The notes under the pieces: model-generated
The model's input: only the letters and a program-made list of their open reading frames with translations
Databases searched by the model: none
What the model was told of the DNA's origin: nothing
Translations under genes and position numbers: made by a program
NCBI GenBank assembly: GCA_963787205.1
Contig: CAWBCD010000028.1
Location: 62,001 to 126,000, forward strand
Direction of reading: 5' to 3'
Origin: DATFNI01 sp963787205
GTDB lineage: Bacteria; Bacteroidota; Rhodothermia; Balneolales; DATFMH01
DNA length: 64,000 bases
Part shown: positions 10,031 to 18,689 of the stretch, piece after piece
Layout: every line of letters begins with the position of its first letter
How positions within the stretch are numbered: the first letter of the stretch is position 1

Positions 10031-10077
10031 TACCTCACCAAACCCCTCCTGTAAATCAGGAGGGGTTTGGTGAGGTA
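10031..10077. repeat. Perfect 21-bp palindrome, REP-like, or terminator
   Basis: The arms at 10031-10051 and 10057-10077 are exact reverse complements (TACCTCACCAAACCCCTCCT plus G) around a 5-base TAAAT loop. It lies in the 200-bp gap between the beta-helix gene and the next glycosyltransferase. No T-run follows the stem, so it is more like an interspersed palindromic repeat than a clean intrinsic terminator, though it could stop transcription or protect a 3' end. Confidence 0.8.
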
Positions 10078-10151
10078 AAATAAGGTTCTGCAAAGCATTC
10101 TCTTCTACAATAAGTGAATAAATAATAATTCCAGAGCTGTACTTCTTTTTT

Positions 10152-10973
10152 ATGGAAATTAGTGTATTAATGCCCGCGCACAACGAAGCTCTTTACATTG
10201 GTCGTGCCATAGAGTCCGTTCTTGCACAGACATTCACAGATTTTGAATTTTTAGTTTTGAACGATAGTTCTTCAGATGAAACCGGAGAGATAATAAAAAA
10301 ATATGCCGCTTCTGATAAACGAGTCAAATATCTTGAAGGAAAAGGCACAGGGGTTGCAGATGCCAGGAATATACTCCAAAGAGAAGCAAAAGGACGTTTT
10401 TTGGTTAATGCGGATGCTGACGATTATTGCAAGCCTGAAAGGTTAGAAAAACTCAGATATCTTGCCTTGCGTTTAGGGGAACCATGTCTGGTAGGTAGCA
10501 ATTTCGATTTTTACATTAATGATGCTTTTGTTCGTGTTGAAACATTTCCAACGAAACATGAAGACATAAAAAAACGATTGGCTAAAACATTTAACAGATA
10601 CGCAATTTCAGCAAATCAGTTATTGGGCACTGCACAACTTTTCAAGAGTAATCCGGTTCAGAATAAATTTAAAATCATGTCTGACTGGGATCAGTTTTTA
10701 AGAATACAGGAGAATCAGAAAGTCAGATTAGGCAATGTTAACGAATCATTATACATTTATTATGTGAATTCTGGTAGTATGTCTATCAGAAAATATGAAA
10801 GATCTCTTTATTCCGCCTTCCTGCGTGATTGTGAAATAAGAAGATTAAGGGGAGAAGAAGAATTCTCAAACATTCATGAGTATTTGAGGAGTTTTTGGAA
10901 AAAACCTACATCTCTTTTTTTGAATTCCTTTTTCATTGGAACAAAGTATATACAACAATTCATCGATTATTGA
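10152..10973 (+). CDS. Glycosyltransferase, GT2 family
   Basis: A 273-residue GT-A enzyme: MEISVLMPAHNEALYIGRAI, LVLNDSSSDETGEIIKKYA, then GVADARNILQREAKG and the metal-binding NADADDYCKPERLEKL, the classic order of a GT2 core. The C-terminal half (SDWDQFLRIQENQKVRLGNV, then NESLYIYYVNSGSMS) completes the acceptor side. It follows the palindrome at 10031-10077, so it may start a new transcript. Its stop is immediately next to the start of the WecG-like gene, indicating coupling. Confidence 0.9.
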   Translation: MEISVLMPAHNEALYIGRAIESVLAQTFTDFEFLVLNDSSSDETGEIIKKYAASDKRVKYLEGKGTGVADARNILQREAKGRFLVNADADDYCKPERLEKLRYLALRLGEPCLVGSNFDFYINDAFVRVETFPTKHEDIKKRLAKTFNRYAISANQLLGTAQLFKSNPVQNKFKIMSDWDQFLRIQENQKVRLGNVNESLYIYYVNSGSMSIRKYERSLYSAFLRDCEIRRLRGEEEFSNIHEYLRSFWKKPTSLFLNSFFIGTKYIQQFIDY

Positions 10974-10976
10974 GTG

Positions 10977-11717
10977 ATGGATAGTATTAGGATATTTGAC
11001 GTTAAGATAGATTTGATTAATTCCAGTGAAATCCTTTCAAATATTCTTGAACTATCAATAAATAATAGAAGAGGTATTATATCGCACGTCAATGTCCATG
11101 GGTTAAATATTGCATACGAAAATGATAAAATGAGAGAACTGTTTAGTCGATCCTATCTAACTTTTATAGATGGAGATGGCGTAAATTACGGGGCAAAAAT
11201 ATTGAATTTACCAACCGGACCTAAAGTAACTTATGATTGGTGGATTTGGGAATTGGCAGAATTCTCCCAGTATAATGATTTGAGCTGGTATATCTTGGGT
11301 GCAAATGAAGAATCGTTAAAGAAGGCAACTGACAATCTACAAGAGAGATATGATGGATTGAATATTAAAGGTTACCATAACGGTTATTTCAATAAAAAAA
11401 ACATAGAAAATCAAGTTATAGTTGATGAGATAAACAATTTAAAACCCAATATCCTGCTAGTTGGTATGGGAATGCCTATACAAGAGGAATGGTTGCTGGA
11501 TAATTTTGACAAATTAGACGTTAATGTAGCTTTAACTTGTGGTGCCGCTATAGACTATATATCGGGGGAATTCAGGTCTACGCCAAAGATATTTAGAGAT
11601 TTAAAATTCGAGTGGTTTTATCGTTTAATGCGGGATCCTAAAAGGCTTTTTAATCGGTATGTTATTGGTAATCCGCTTTTTTTCTACAGGGTATTTGCTG
11701 AAAAATATTTCAAATGA
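10977..11717 (+). CDS. WecG/TagA/CpsF family glycosyltransferase (GT26)
   Basis: A 246-residue enzyme of the TagA/WecG family, which transfers a second sugar (for example ManNAc or ManNAcA) onto an undecaprenyl-diphosphate-linked sugar at the membrane face. Visible family motifs are SHVNVHGLNIAYENDKMREL, TFIDGDGVNYGAKIL (the D of DGxG is catalytic in TagA), YILGANEESLKKA, and VGMGMPIQEEWLLDN followed by TCGAAIDYISGEFRSTPKIF. A GTG at 10974 directly precedes the ATG at 10977; the ATG is preferred. The IS256 element is inserted 67 bp downstream and separates it from the initiating sugar transferases. Confidence 0.92.
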   Translation: MDSIRIFDVKIDLINSSEILSNILELSINNRRGIISHVNVHGLNIAYENDKMRELFSRSYLTFIDGDGVNYGAKILNLPTGPKVTYDWWIWELAEFSQYNDLSWYILGANEESLKKATDNLQERYDGLNIKGYHNGYFNKKNIENQVIVDEINNLKPNILLVGMGMPIQEEWLLDNFDKLDVNVALTCGAAIDYISGEFRSTPKIFRDLKFEWFYRLMRDPKRLFNRYVIGNPLFFYRVFAEKYFK

Positions 11718-11784
11718 TATTGATCTTCTCCTAAAAAGCAGAGGAGCTTAGAATAGATTGTAGATTTTTATTTCATTTCGTGGA

Positions 11785-13139
11785 GGTAGTGTTTCAAATA
11801 GTGTGTCTGGGTCCCATGTGTAGCAAGTTGAAGGTAGTGAATTACTAAGATTCATTCATCTGTTCCGGATCCGGAACAGATGAATCGCGAAAAAGTCGCT
11901 TCTCGTGGTGCATCCTGGGCAAGCGATGGGCGTAAGCTGGTTGGTCCATCGCCACATGCCCCAGGAGCACCCGTACCGACTCCTCATCAGGCATACTGCT
12001 GCGGTTCTTCAAAACCCCCCGGAACTTACGATTCAACCGCTCGATCCAGTTCGTCGTATAGATCATCGAGCGTATCCGGTAGTCAAACCCCAGGTAGGTA
12101 AATCCATTCCGGTATCGCTGCTCGCTGGCCAGCTTGCCAAATGCCCGATACCGGTCCTGCCACCGGTGACACATCCTCTGCCAGCGCTCCCAGCCTGCCT
12201 CCGGACTGTCCTGCCGATCGTCGGTGCGAAAGACCCATCGCAGGTCCTCGGCCAGCTCCTCCTTGTCCCGGCTGCGTACCCGAGCCAGCAGGCCCCGTTT
12301 GATGTGGGTGACGCACCACTGGACCGGGGTTCCCGAGTAAACACTACTGACCGCCTCTTCAATGCCGGTTAATCCATCAGCGACCAGCAATCCGATCTGA
12401 CCAAGACCTCTTTTCTTCAGGCCGGCAAGCACCAGTTCCCAGCCTGTAGCGCTCTCGGTGGGGAAATGCACGATCCCCAGCACTTCCCGCTTCCTCTGCG
12501 GAGTCACTCCCAGGACCACATAAAAAGCTTCCTTTTGCACCGTATCCCGACGAACATTCACCTGAATGGCATCGATAAAAACAACCGGATACTGAGGCAG
12601 CAAGGGCCGTTCCAACCACTGACCCACTTCCTCTCTCATCCACTCGATCATCCGCGAGATCGTCGAGGGGCTGTAGTGTCGCCCATACAAATCATCGAAG
12701 ATCCGACCGATTTGTCGCTGGGTCAGGCCTTGTCCATACAAAGCGCTAACCAACTGATCGATCTCCGCCTGTTGGCTGCGCAGCAGGGCCAGGACTTTCG
12801 GGTAAAACTCTCCGTTGCGATCCCGGGGGATACGAAGCTCGAGAATGCGTCCCTGTCCGTAGGTTTTTCCATAACGATACCCATTGGCCTTATTGCCTTC
12901 GGCCCCTTCCAGATGGGCCGTACGCTCGGATTTCATCATCGCGTTGAGCATCATTTCCATGACCTCTTGAAGACCACCTTCCCGCTCAATATGATTGCCA
13001 ATCAGGGTCTTGAGTTGTACTTTGGTAAATTCCATAAGGGCTCCTTTCTTGTGTGTTTTGGTTTTGGTTTGCACCTTCAAAACTACACATTGGGGCCCTT
13101 CTTTGTTAGTTCACAGACACACTCTTTGGGCAACTATCC
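11785..13139 (-). mobile_element. Complete IS256-family insertion sequence
   Basis: A 1355-bp element with one transposase gene on the - strand. The ends are imperfect inverted repeats: the left end begins GGTAGTGTTTCAAATAGTGT, and the right end read inward begins GGATAGTTGCCCAAAGAGTG; both then run into GTGTGTCTG. The right tip is confirmed by the second copy, where identity also stops exactly at AACTATCC (46760). No 8-9 bp target duplication is visible in the flanks, which suggests a rearranged or old insertion. It interrupts the polysaccharide cluster between the GT26 gene and the sugar transferases. Confidence 0.9.
11845..13035 (-). CDS. IS256-family transposase (DDE, mutator-type)
   Basis: A 396-residue transposase starting at MEFTKVQLKTLI. 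This ATG (13035) is chosen because AAGGAG lies 6-7 bases upstream; a longer frame to 13080 only adds a Lys/Thr-rich leader. The N-terminal DNA-binding region has the recognisable LTQRQIGRIFDDLYGRHYSP and STISRMIEWM. The catalytic core shows VVFIDAIQVNVR (first Asp), LLVADGLTGIEEAV (second Asp), the C/W-containing VQWCVTHIKRG, and YTTNWIERLNRKFRGVLKNR with the conserved NxIER Glu. No frameshift is seen, so the element may be active. A truncated near-identical copy lies at 46226-46760. Confidence 0.95.
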   Translation of the reverse strand: MEFTKVQLKTLIGNHIEREGGLQEVMEMMLNAMMKSERTAHLEGAEGNKANGYRYGKTYGQGRILELRIPRDRNGEFYPKVLALLRSQQAEIDQLVSALYGQGLTQRQIGRIFDDLYGRHYSPSTISRMIEWMREEVGQWLERPLLPQYPVVFIDAIQVNVRRDTVQKEAFYVVLGVTPQRKREVLGIVHFPTESATGWELVLAGLKKRGLGQIGLLVADGLTGIEEAVSSVYSGTPVQWCVTHIKRGLLARVRSRDKEELAEDLRWVFRTDDRQDSPEAGWERWQRMCHRWQDRYRAFGKLASEQRYRNGFTYLGFDYRIRSMIYTTNWIERLNRKFRGVLKNRSSMPDEESVRVLLGHVAMDQPAYAHRLPRMHHEKRLFRDSSVPDPEQMNES

Positions 13140-13527
13140 ACAATAATCATCCAGTACTTTATTACTCCATGTTCTATTCAAAGCAGGGTGCGTTTGTTGA
13201 AATCAGGGTAATAAGAGGCTAATCCCGCTGATGCCACCCCATACATGTGTATCTACAACATATACAATAATTAATTATCGAATCACTAAAAAAAGTATGA
13301 TTTAATGCAATCGTTATCTTAATCAATCTTATAAAAAAGATTACGAAATTGTAAAATGGTTTTATAATCCAATCTAAAAACCGCTTCCATTCAATAAATT
13401 TATGTTATCCACCACTTAAAGGTTGTAAATATTGACCGATACTATTATTATTGTCCAAGATTTTGAGACATCTTGAGGCAATGTGGAAGTTTGTGCTAAC
13501 AATTACCCCATAAAATTTTACAATAAA
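13140..13527. other. Intergenic region upstream of the first sugar transferase
   Basis: AT-rich, with no credible gene. The last ~140 bases, with the motif TTTTGAGACATCTTGAGGCA (13461-13480), are recognisably related to the region before the second sugar transferase (TATGAGACGGCTTGAGGCA near 14540-14560). The promoter region was therefore duplicated together with the gene. Confidence 0.6.
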
Positions 13528-14262
13528 ATGCAAGTAAATGGCGCTGTGCTGGAGGAATCCTCTTTTCAGACGGTGACCCAATCATCGGAGGTTAATAATT
13601 ATCGTGCTTTTGCGCATGTAGAGACATATCCGCCTGTTAATTATGCCGCCGAAGGGGCCGGTTATCGTGTTAAAAGAACGGTTGATATCATAGGAGCGGG
13701 ATTTGGATTATTTATTCTAGGACTGATTTTCCCCTTTCTTTATTTGGGAATCAAACTTTCCTCGAAGGGGCCTGTCATATTTTTGCAACCCCGCACGGGG
13801 ATGAACGGCAAGACCTTTCTCTGCTTTAAATTTCGAACGATGTACATCAGGGAGCTACAATCAAAGGACGGGAAGCCCGTTGTAACCAAAAAGGGTGACA
13901 ACCGGATTTTCAGCTTTGGTCATTTTCTGAGGATGACAAACATCGATGAGATGCCGCAACTTATTAATGTACTGAGAGGTGATATGAGCCTGGTAGGGCC
14001 TCGACCTCTGCCGGTAAAAGAATGTCGTTATTGGCAGCGCATCATTCCCGGGTTCGATATGCGCTATCACAACACCCGTCCCGGTCTGACCGGATGGGCA
14101 CAAGTTACCGGCTATCGCGGGGGCAACCTGGATCCCAAGCACATGTACTATCGTCTCAAACGTGATCTGAGATACATTGAAAATGCCTCGCTGAAGCTGG
14201 ACCTTGAGATCATGTGGCGCACGGTGAAACAGATGGTCACCAGCAACACAGGGGCTCATTGA
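13528..14262 (+). CDS. Initiating sugar transferase (bacterial sugar transferase family, PglC/WcaJ type)
   Basis: A 244-residue monotopic phosphoglycosyl transferase that moves a sugar-1-phosphate from a UDP-sugar to undecaprenyl phosphate, the first step of repeat-unit assembly. One N-terminal hydrophobic segment follows the basic YRVKRTVDIIGAGFGL start. The core shows KFRTM (residue ~100), TNIDEMPQLINVLRGDMSLV and GPRPLPV (the Asp-Glu catalytic region), and RPGLTGWAQVTGYRGGN. It lacks the extra N-terminal membrane domain of WbaP-like enzymes. The ATG at 13528 (MQVNGAVLEESS) is preferred over GTG 13483 because the paralogue downstream aligns from the same MQ. It probably primes the polymer made by the upstream cluster. 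Confidence 0.92.
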   Translation: MQVNGAVLEESSFQTVTQSSEVNNYRAFAHVETYPPVNYAAEGAGYRVKRTVDIIGAGFGLFILGLIFPFLYLGIKLSSKGPVIFLQPRTGMNGKTFLCFKFRTMYIRELQSKDGKPVVTKKGDNRIFSFGHFLRMTNIDEMPQLINVLRGDMSLVGPRPLPVKECRYWQRIIPGFDMRYHNTRPGLTGWAQVTGYRGGNLDPKHMYYRLKRDLRYIENASLKLDLEIMWRTVKQMVTSNTGAH

Positions 14263-14282
14263 GGAATTATTAATTTTGAATT
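14053..14282 (+). repeat. 230-bp identical segment, copy 1 (partner 15136-15365)
   Basis: By eye this stretch is identical to 15136-15365. It covers the last ~70 codons of the sugar transferase, the stop, and about 20 bases beyond. Upstream of it the two genes differ at many positions; downstream they resume small differences. The sharp edge suggests recent gene conversion or recombination between the tandem copies. Confidence 0.9.
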
Positions 14283-14324
14283 TGAATTTGGGTTTGGAAC
14301 ATTGGTGTAGGAGTTTGAATTTGG

Positions 14325-14347
14325 AGGCGGCGGTGGTCGCCTTTTTT
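14325..14347 (+). terminator. Probable intrinsic terminator after sugar transferase 1
   Basis: A short stem AGGCG/CGCCT with an 8-base loop is followed by a run of six T. The paralogous site at 15403-15427 has a longer stem (AAAGGCG/CGCCTTT) with the same T-run, which supports a real terminator in both copies. Confidence 0.55.
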
Positions 14348-14610
14348 GTTGGTGCAGGGGTCGTAAGATAAACCGCAGGGGGCACAGAGAGCGCACAATG
14401 TTTACAGGGGTTATAACTAATAACTCAATAACCAAATAACTGAATAACGGCCAATGCAAACGGGGTGCAAATGTCAGCTTTATATTTCCCCCAATCTAAG
14501 GGTTGTTAATGTAAGCCAAAACTACTATAATCGTATAACATTATGAGACGGCTTGAGGCAAGATAAAAGTCTCCATCGATAATATTTACTCCCCGATGAC
14601 TATCATGAAT

Positions 14611-15345
14611 ATGCAGACTACCGATTATGTGCTGGAGAAATCTTCATTACGTACGGTGACCCTTTCACCGGAAGTCAAGAGGCAACACTCTTTTTCAGAT
14701 GTTATAGCGTATCCACCTATCGTCCTGCATTCAGAAGGTAGTGGGTATGGAGCAAAGCGCATCATAGATATTATAGGTGCCGGGTTTGGATTGCTTCTCC
14801 TGGGATTTCTGTTTCCATTTATCTATTTGGGAATCAAGATCTCATCCAAAGGACCGGTTATATTCACCCAGCGCCGGACTGGAATGAAATGGAAGGGAGT
14901 TTCCCTGCTTTAAATTCAAGACGATGTACATCAGGGAGGTGAAACCGGTGGATGGCAAGCCCGTGGTAACAAAAAAAGGCGATTGGCGCATTTTAGCTTT
15001 CGGCAGATTCCTCAGAAAGACGAACATCGATGAATTGCCGCAACTTATTAATGTACTGAGAGGGGAGATGAGTCTCGTCGGTCCGCGTCCATTGCCGGTC
15101 AGGAATGCCGGTATTGGCAGCGTGAGATCCCCGGTTTCGATATGCGCTATCACAACACCCGTCCCGGTCTGACCGGATGGGCACAAGTTACCGGCTATCG
15201 CGGGGGCAACCTGGATCCCAAGCACATGTACTATCGTCTCAAACGTGATCTGAGATACATTGAAAATGCCTCGCTGAAGCTGGACCTTGAGATCATGTGG
15301 CGCACGGTGAAACAGATGGTCACCAGCAACACAGGGGCTCATTGA
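14611..15345 (+). pseudogene. Second sugar transferase, broken by two opposite frameshifts
   Basis: A tandem paralogue of the gene at 13528. Frame 1 runs from MQTTDYVLEKSS to RRTGMKWKG and stops at 14911-14913. One extra G in GGG at 14895-14897 is the cause; removing it gives KWKEFPCFKFKTM in the family register. The next frame carries MYIREVKPVDGKPV to GPRPLPVR, until one G is missing at about 15102 (AGGAATGC, where AGGGAATGC would encode RECRYW). Frame 1 then resumes to the stop at 15345 with PGLTGWAQVTGYRGG. The two shifts cancel, but the stop codon inside would truncate the enzyme before its catalytic region. The last 230 bp match copy 1 exactly. Sequencing error is possible but would have to occur twice. 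Confidence 0.85.
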
Positions 15346-15365
15346 GGAATTATTAATTTTGAATT
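15136..15365 (+). repeat. 230-bp identical segment, copy 2 (partner 14053-14282)
   Basis: See the partner copy. The offset between the two copies is 1083 bp. The segment starts within the codons for GFDMRYHN and ends about 20 bases past the stop codon. Confidence 0.9.
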
Positions 15366-15402
15366 AATTGGGTTTGGAACATTAGTGTAAGAGTTTGAAT
15401 TT

Positions 15403-15427
15403 AAAGGCGGCGTTGGTCGCCTTTTTT
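15403..15427 (+). terminator. Probable intrinsic terminator after sugar transferase 2
   Basis: A seven-base stem AAAGGCG/CGCCTTT with an 8-base loop is followed by six T residues. It ends the polysaccharide region. Confidence 0.6.
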
Positions 15428-15774
15428 GTTGGTGCTGCAGGTTGTCGGGTATTACCTCAAGCAACCTTCAACTTTGTGACGGCGCGCCAGGTGCTTGGGC
15501 ATTAAATAAACCGCAGAGGTCACAAAGAATACACAAAGTCCACAGGGGTCTTGCCAATAGCTCAATAACTTATTAACTCAATAACCACTTCATGTCATGC
15601 ATAATCTCTCGTTAGGCAACATTAACATTTCCAATTAGTTATATATATTCGATGCTTTATGGTGATAAATATTAAAAAAGTCTAATATTCGTAGGGGATA
15701 CCCTTGCTAATCATTATGAAATTATTAAGATTACCCACTGGTCAGTTCAGATATATAACAATTAGTTGATTGAT
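15428..15774. other. Intergenic region
   Basis: No gene seen. It contains a degenerate AACCGCAGAGG-type low-complexity text near 15510-15550 (AAACCGCAGAGGTCACAAAG) that also appears near 14371 (TAAACCGCAGGGGGCACAGA), evidently duplicated with the transferase genes. The segment before 15775 is AT-rich and probably holds the promoter for the next gene. Confidence 0.5.
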
Positions 15775-16395
15775 ATGGCTTTGCGTACAAATATATATAC
15801 AGACAATACGCTGTTGACATATAACCGTCACGTACGTGCTGTTGTCTATGTATTATTGGCTCTCTTTGTTGATATCCTGATAGATCATCTGGTCATCGCT
15901 CATTACCTGGGTGTATTAACAACTGACGTCCTGATGGCGGTTAGTGTGTTAGGAATTTTAGGACTGGTATTCGTTGTGTTGCTCCGTTTTTTTCCACAGA
16001 AACTCAGCAGCTTGCAGTCTGTTGTTCTGCTGGATGAGCACGAATGCTTCATCAAGGGAACCGGCGATGAAAAAGGTCGCCGCGTTTCGATCGACCGATT
16101 CCGGCATATCGAATTGCGTATGCTGGGAAAGAGCAGGTCGGCTCTGAATAAATGGATTATCTCTATTCGATGGGAGACAGACAAGTCCTCGGGCAAGGGA
16201 GTGATGATCCTGTCCACTTCTATTGATAAAGAAAAATTCTGCACCATCCTGGAGGCGTGGTATCGGAAGGGGATCAGCATCTCTGAATATAACGAGCGTG
16301 GTGAACCGGCTTTTCTGCTCGCTTACCCACTCAACTATGCCAACACCGGAACAGAACGTGCCTACGATATGACCTGGCTGCCTGATCAGCATTGA
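15775..16395 (+). CDS. Hypothetical membrane protein with two N-terminal helices and a PH-like domain
   Basis: A 206-residue protein. Two hydrophobic segments (residues ~22-42 VVYVLLALFVDILIDHLVIA and ~52-70 VLMAVSVLGILGLVFVVLL) are followed by a cytosolic domain of about 130 residues. That domain has a strand-rich pattern (VVLLDEHECFIKGTGDEKG, RRVSIDRFRHIELRM, NKWIISIRWETDKSSG) resembling membrane-anchored PH-like proteins. No family is recognised with certainty. The ATG at 15775 is preferred over the TTG three codons upstream. It stands alone between repeats. Confidence 0.65.
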   Translation: MALRTNIYTDNTLLTYNRHVRAVVYVLLALFVDILIDHLVIAHYLGVLTTDVLMAVSVLGILGLVFVVLLRFFPQKLSSLQSVVLLDEHECFIKGTGDEKGRRVSIDRFRHIELRMLGKSRSALNKWIISIRWETDKSSGKGVMILSTSIDKEKFCTILEAWYRKGISISEYNERGEPAFLLAYPLNYANTGTERAYDMTWLPDQH

Positions 16396-16495
16396 ACCTG
16401 ACTTAATAAATAGATATCCGGTGTTCGTTAGCTTTTCTTACACGGCACTTAAAAACTGCGTACGATGTGGAGAGTCCGATGAGATTAGAAGAGTA

Positions 16496-16658
16496 AATGA
16501 CTATCGGGTATCACTCCAAATGTCATATTTTTTTCCGAGATCAGAAAATGTAAACCGCCAAGAAACGCAAAAATAAAGAGTCTTACTCCACGAACTTGGC
16601 GAACTTTGCGGTTAAATGAGAGATATGTAGTCCCGATGAATCTGGGCGGATAGTCATT
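16496..16658. mobile_element. MITE-like element, copy 1 (163 bp)
   Basis: The left end AATGACTATCGGG and right end GGATAGTCATT are inverted repeats (right end read inward: AATGACTATCCG). Direct repeats GAAGAGTA (16488-16495) and TAAGAGTA (16659-16666) flank it and match at 7 of 8 positions. It has no coding capacity. Inside is an inverted CGCCAAG/CTTGGCG pair. It occupies much of the gap 16396-17073; the rest of that gap shows no gene. Confidence 0.8.
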
Positions 16659-17073
16659 TAAGAGTATATTAGCCAACCTTATCAGGAGGCAAGGGGCATT
16701 GACCAACGCATAACAATGAATAGGCTCGTTGCTTTTGTCCGGGCTGTGTAAAACCACCTAACCCCCTTTTCAAAGGTGGAAAGATTGTGATTTCCCTCAC
16801 ACAATGACCTGGAATTCCTGTATCTAACCCAACATATTTTACATTCAGTACCCGGCAGGATTAATGTTTAATTTCTAACATCCTCCTAATTCTTTGCCTT
16901 AGCCATTTTCTCTTTGAACTATCTTAACCCTATGCACACAAAGAATATCACAACGTTCACAAAGGCAACGATCAACTATCAACAAACCTCGTGAATGCCC
17001 GGAGCCGTATCACTGTTCTTACATCCATCGAGTGAAATAATAGCAACCAATCATCAATGTGACGGAAGACTTT

Positions 17074-17670
17074 ATGCCTGAAAATTTTTGGAATGAACGA
17101 TATGCCAGCCAGGAATATATTTACGGAACCTTGCCAAATCTCTTTTTTAAAGAACAAATCGATATACTGAAACCCGGACACCTGCTGACACTGGCCGAGG
17201 GTGAGGGGCGAAACGGTGTGTATGCCGCTCAGATGGGTTGGAAGGTAACGGCCGTGGATTACAGTGAAGAGGGTCGTAAAAAAGCAATGCAACTCGCCGC
17301 TGATCGGAATGTCCATCTAACCTACCATTTAAAGCATGTTGAGGATTTCGATTATCCCGAAAACGAGTTTGATGCCGTGTCACTGATCTATGCTCATTTC
17401 CCGCCGGATATTCGTCATCTGATTCACGGTAAAGCGATGAAAAGTCTCAACAGAAGTGGGCGTCTTTTGCTGGAAGCGTTCAATAAAAAACAGATAAACC
17501 GGGATACCGGCGGACCGAAGACCATTGGTATGTTATACAGTCTGGATGACCTTATACACGATTTCGCAGACTGGAATATCATTTATTCGGATGAGATGAC
17601 GATTCATATCGATGAAGGCGAGTTTCATAATGGGGAAGCGGACATCGTGCGGATTATAGTAGAAAAATGA
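17074..17670 (+). CDS. Class I SAM-dependent methyltransferase (TehB-like)
   Basis: A 198-residue methyltransferase: MPENFWNERYASQEYIYGTL, then motif I LTLAEGEGRNGVYAAQMGW (residues ~45-63; E-G-E-G-R-N replaces the commoner D-x-G-x-G), motif II VTAVDYSEEG, and a late LIYAHFPPDIRH. This matches the short TehB/thiopurine methyltransferase-like group, which methylates small molecules or oxyanions. A GTG at 17059 is an alternative start; the ATG at 17074 gives the standard N terminus. The TGA stop (17668-17670) is supplied by the end of a MITE-like repeat, so the native C terminus may have been altered. Confidence 0.85.
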   Translation: MPENFWNERYASQEYIYGTLPNLFFKEQIDILKPGHLLTLAEGEGRNGVYAAQMGWKVTAVDYSEEGRKKAMQLAADRNVHLTYHLKHVEDFDYPENEFDAVSLIYAHFPPDIRHLIHGKAMKSLNRSGRLLLEAFNKKQINRDTGGPKTIGMLYSLDDLIHDFADWNIIYSDEMTIHIDEGEFHNGEADIVRIIVEK

Positions 17671-17782
17671 CTATCCGGAATCAAACCAATAAGTGCCTGG
17701 AAATCGCACACGGGTAATAGAAACCACTGGGGACACGGAGAATTACGCAGAGAACACAGCGATTTGAGCCTTATTTTTCTTC
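17666..17782. mobile_element. MITE-like element, partial copy with left end only
   Basis: Begins AATGACTATCCGGAATCA and stays closely similar to the left ~115 bases of the element at 24156 (shared CGGGTAATAGAAACCAC, GAGAATTACGCAGAGA and GATTTGAGCCTTATTT). The similarity ends near 17782; no matching right end or target duplication was found before the TauE-like gene. Confidence 0.75.
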
Positions 17783-17876
17783 TTTGGATTCTCCAACAAC
17801 CTGGTATCGCTCATCGATTTTCGTTTTGTGCGACCCGAACGGATCTTCTGGTTTTCTGCACTTTCCAGTCAGGTGA

Positions 17877-18689
17877 TCATCCCAGTGTATTAATGAAGAG
17901 CATTGCCGAGGCAATCAGTAACGCCACGCCGATGATCTTTTTTAAAGTTGCATCACTATTGATGTGCAAAAATAAATTACCAAACAGCGAACCGAGAAAG
18001 AAAGAGAGGGTGACAACTGCTGTGATGTCGAAAAAGATGTGCCCCAGGTAATAGTGGGTTACCGATGAGACAGTGCTGGTAATGACAATCATGAACAGGG
18101 CGGTAGCTGCGGCGATACGTGCAGGGATTTTGAATGCTCCAATCATGATGGGACCTTTAATAAAGCCACCTCCAACCCCAAACATTCCGGCTACACCTCC
18201 GGCCATGAGTCCCAGAAGGGTGGTCAGTATTCCGCTGAAATGATAGGTTCCGTATTCTGTTTTTCGTTCGAAAGCAGGAGGGATCTGGTTTATTTTTTCC
18301 AGAAACCTGGTCAGACGTGTGTTTTCGCCGGATTTGTCCCGGATCATGATGATTCCTGAAATCAGAACAAACGACGCGAAAAATATTTCCAGTTTATTGA
18401 CCGGGAGCCATGCGGTAAGCATAGCCCCGATAAAAGCGCCGACCATAGTTGGTCCTTCAAGAAGCATACCGGCTTTAAAATCAACAAGGTTCTTTTTCTT
18501 CTTGAAATAGGTCGAGGTCAGGCTGGAGGGGAAAAGGGCAACAGAGATGGCGCCAATAGCATGAGTAATCGGTATATGAAACACCATGATGAGGATAGGC
18601 GCCATGATAACCCCACCTCCAAAACCCGTAACCGTACCAAACGCACTAATAAGAAAACCCAGGAGGGCTATTAGAAGATAAACCAGCAT
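17877..18689 (-). CDS. Sulfite exporter TauE/SafE family permease
   Basis: A 270-residue polytopic inner-membrane protein with about eight hydrophobic segments. It contains the duplicated family motif: GFLISAFGTVTGFGGGVIMA near the N terminus and LMAGGVAGMFGVGGGFIKGP near residue 165, as in TauE/SafE and YfcA-type anion exporters. Candidate substrates are sulfite, sulfoacetate or another small organic anion. It is encoded opposite to its neighbours and probably monocistronic; the MITE fragment lies at its 3' end. Confidence 0.9.
   Translation of the reverse strand: MLVYLLIALLGFLISAFGTVTGFGGGVIMAPILIMVFHIPITHAIGAISVALFPSSLTSTYFKKKKNLVDFKAGMLLEGPTMVGAFIGAMLTAWLPVNKLEIFFASFVLISGIIMIRDKSGENTRLTRFLEKINQIPPAFERKTEYGTYHFSGILTTLLGLMAGGVAGMFGVGGGFIKGPIMIGAFKIPARIAAATALFMIVITSTVSSVTHYYLGHIFFDITAVVTLSFFLGSLFGNLFLHINSDATLKKIIGVALLIASAMLFINTLG

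Noticed and set aside
12466..13146. 226-codon open frame antisense to the transposase
   Set aside because: It mirrors the transposase gene and has no family resemblance; a shadow frame in a GC-rich gene.
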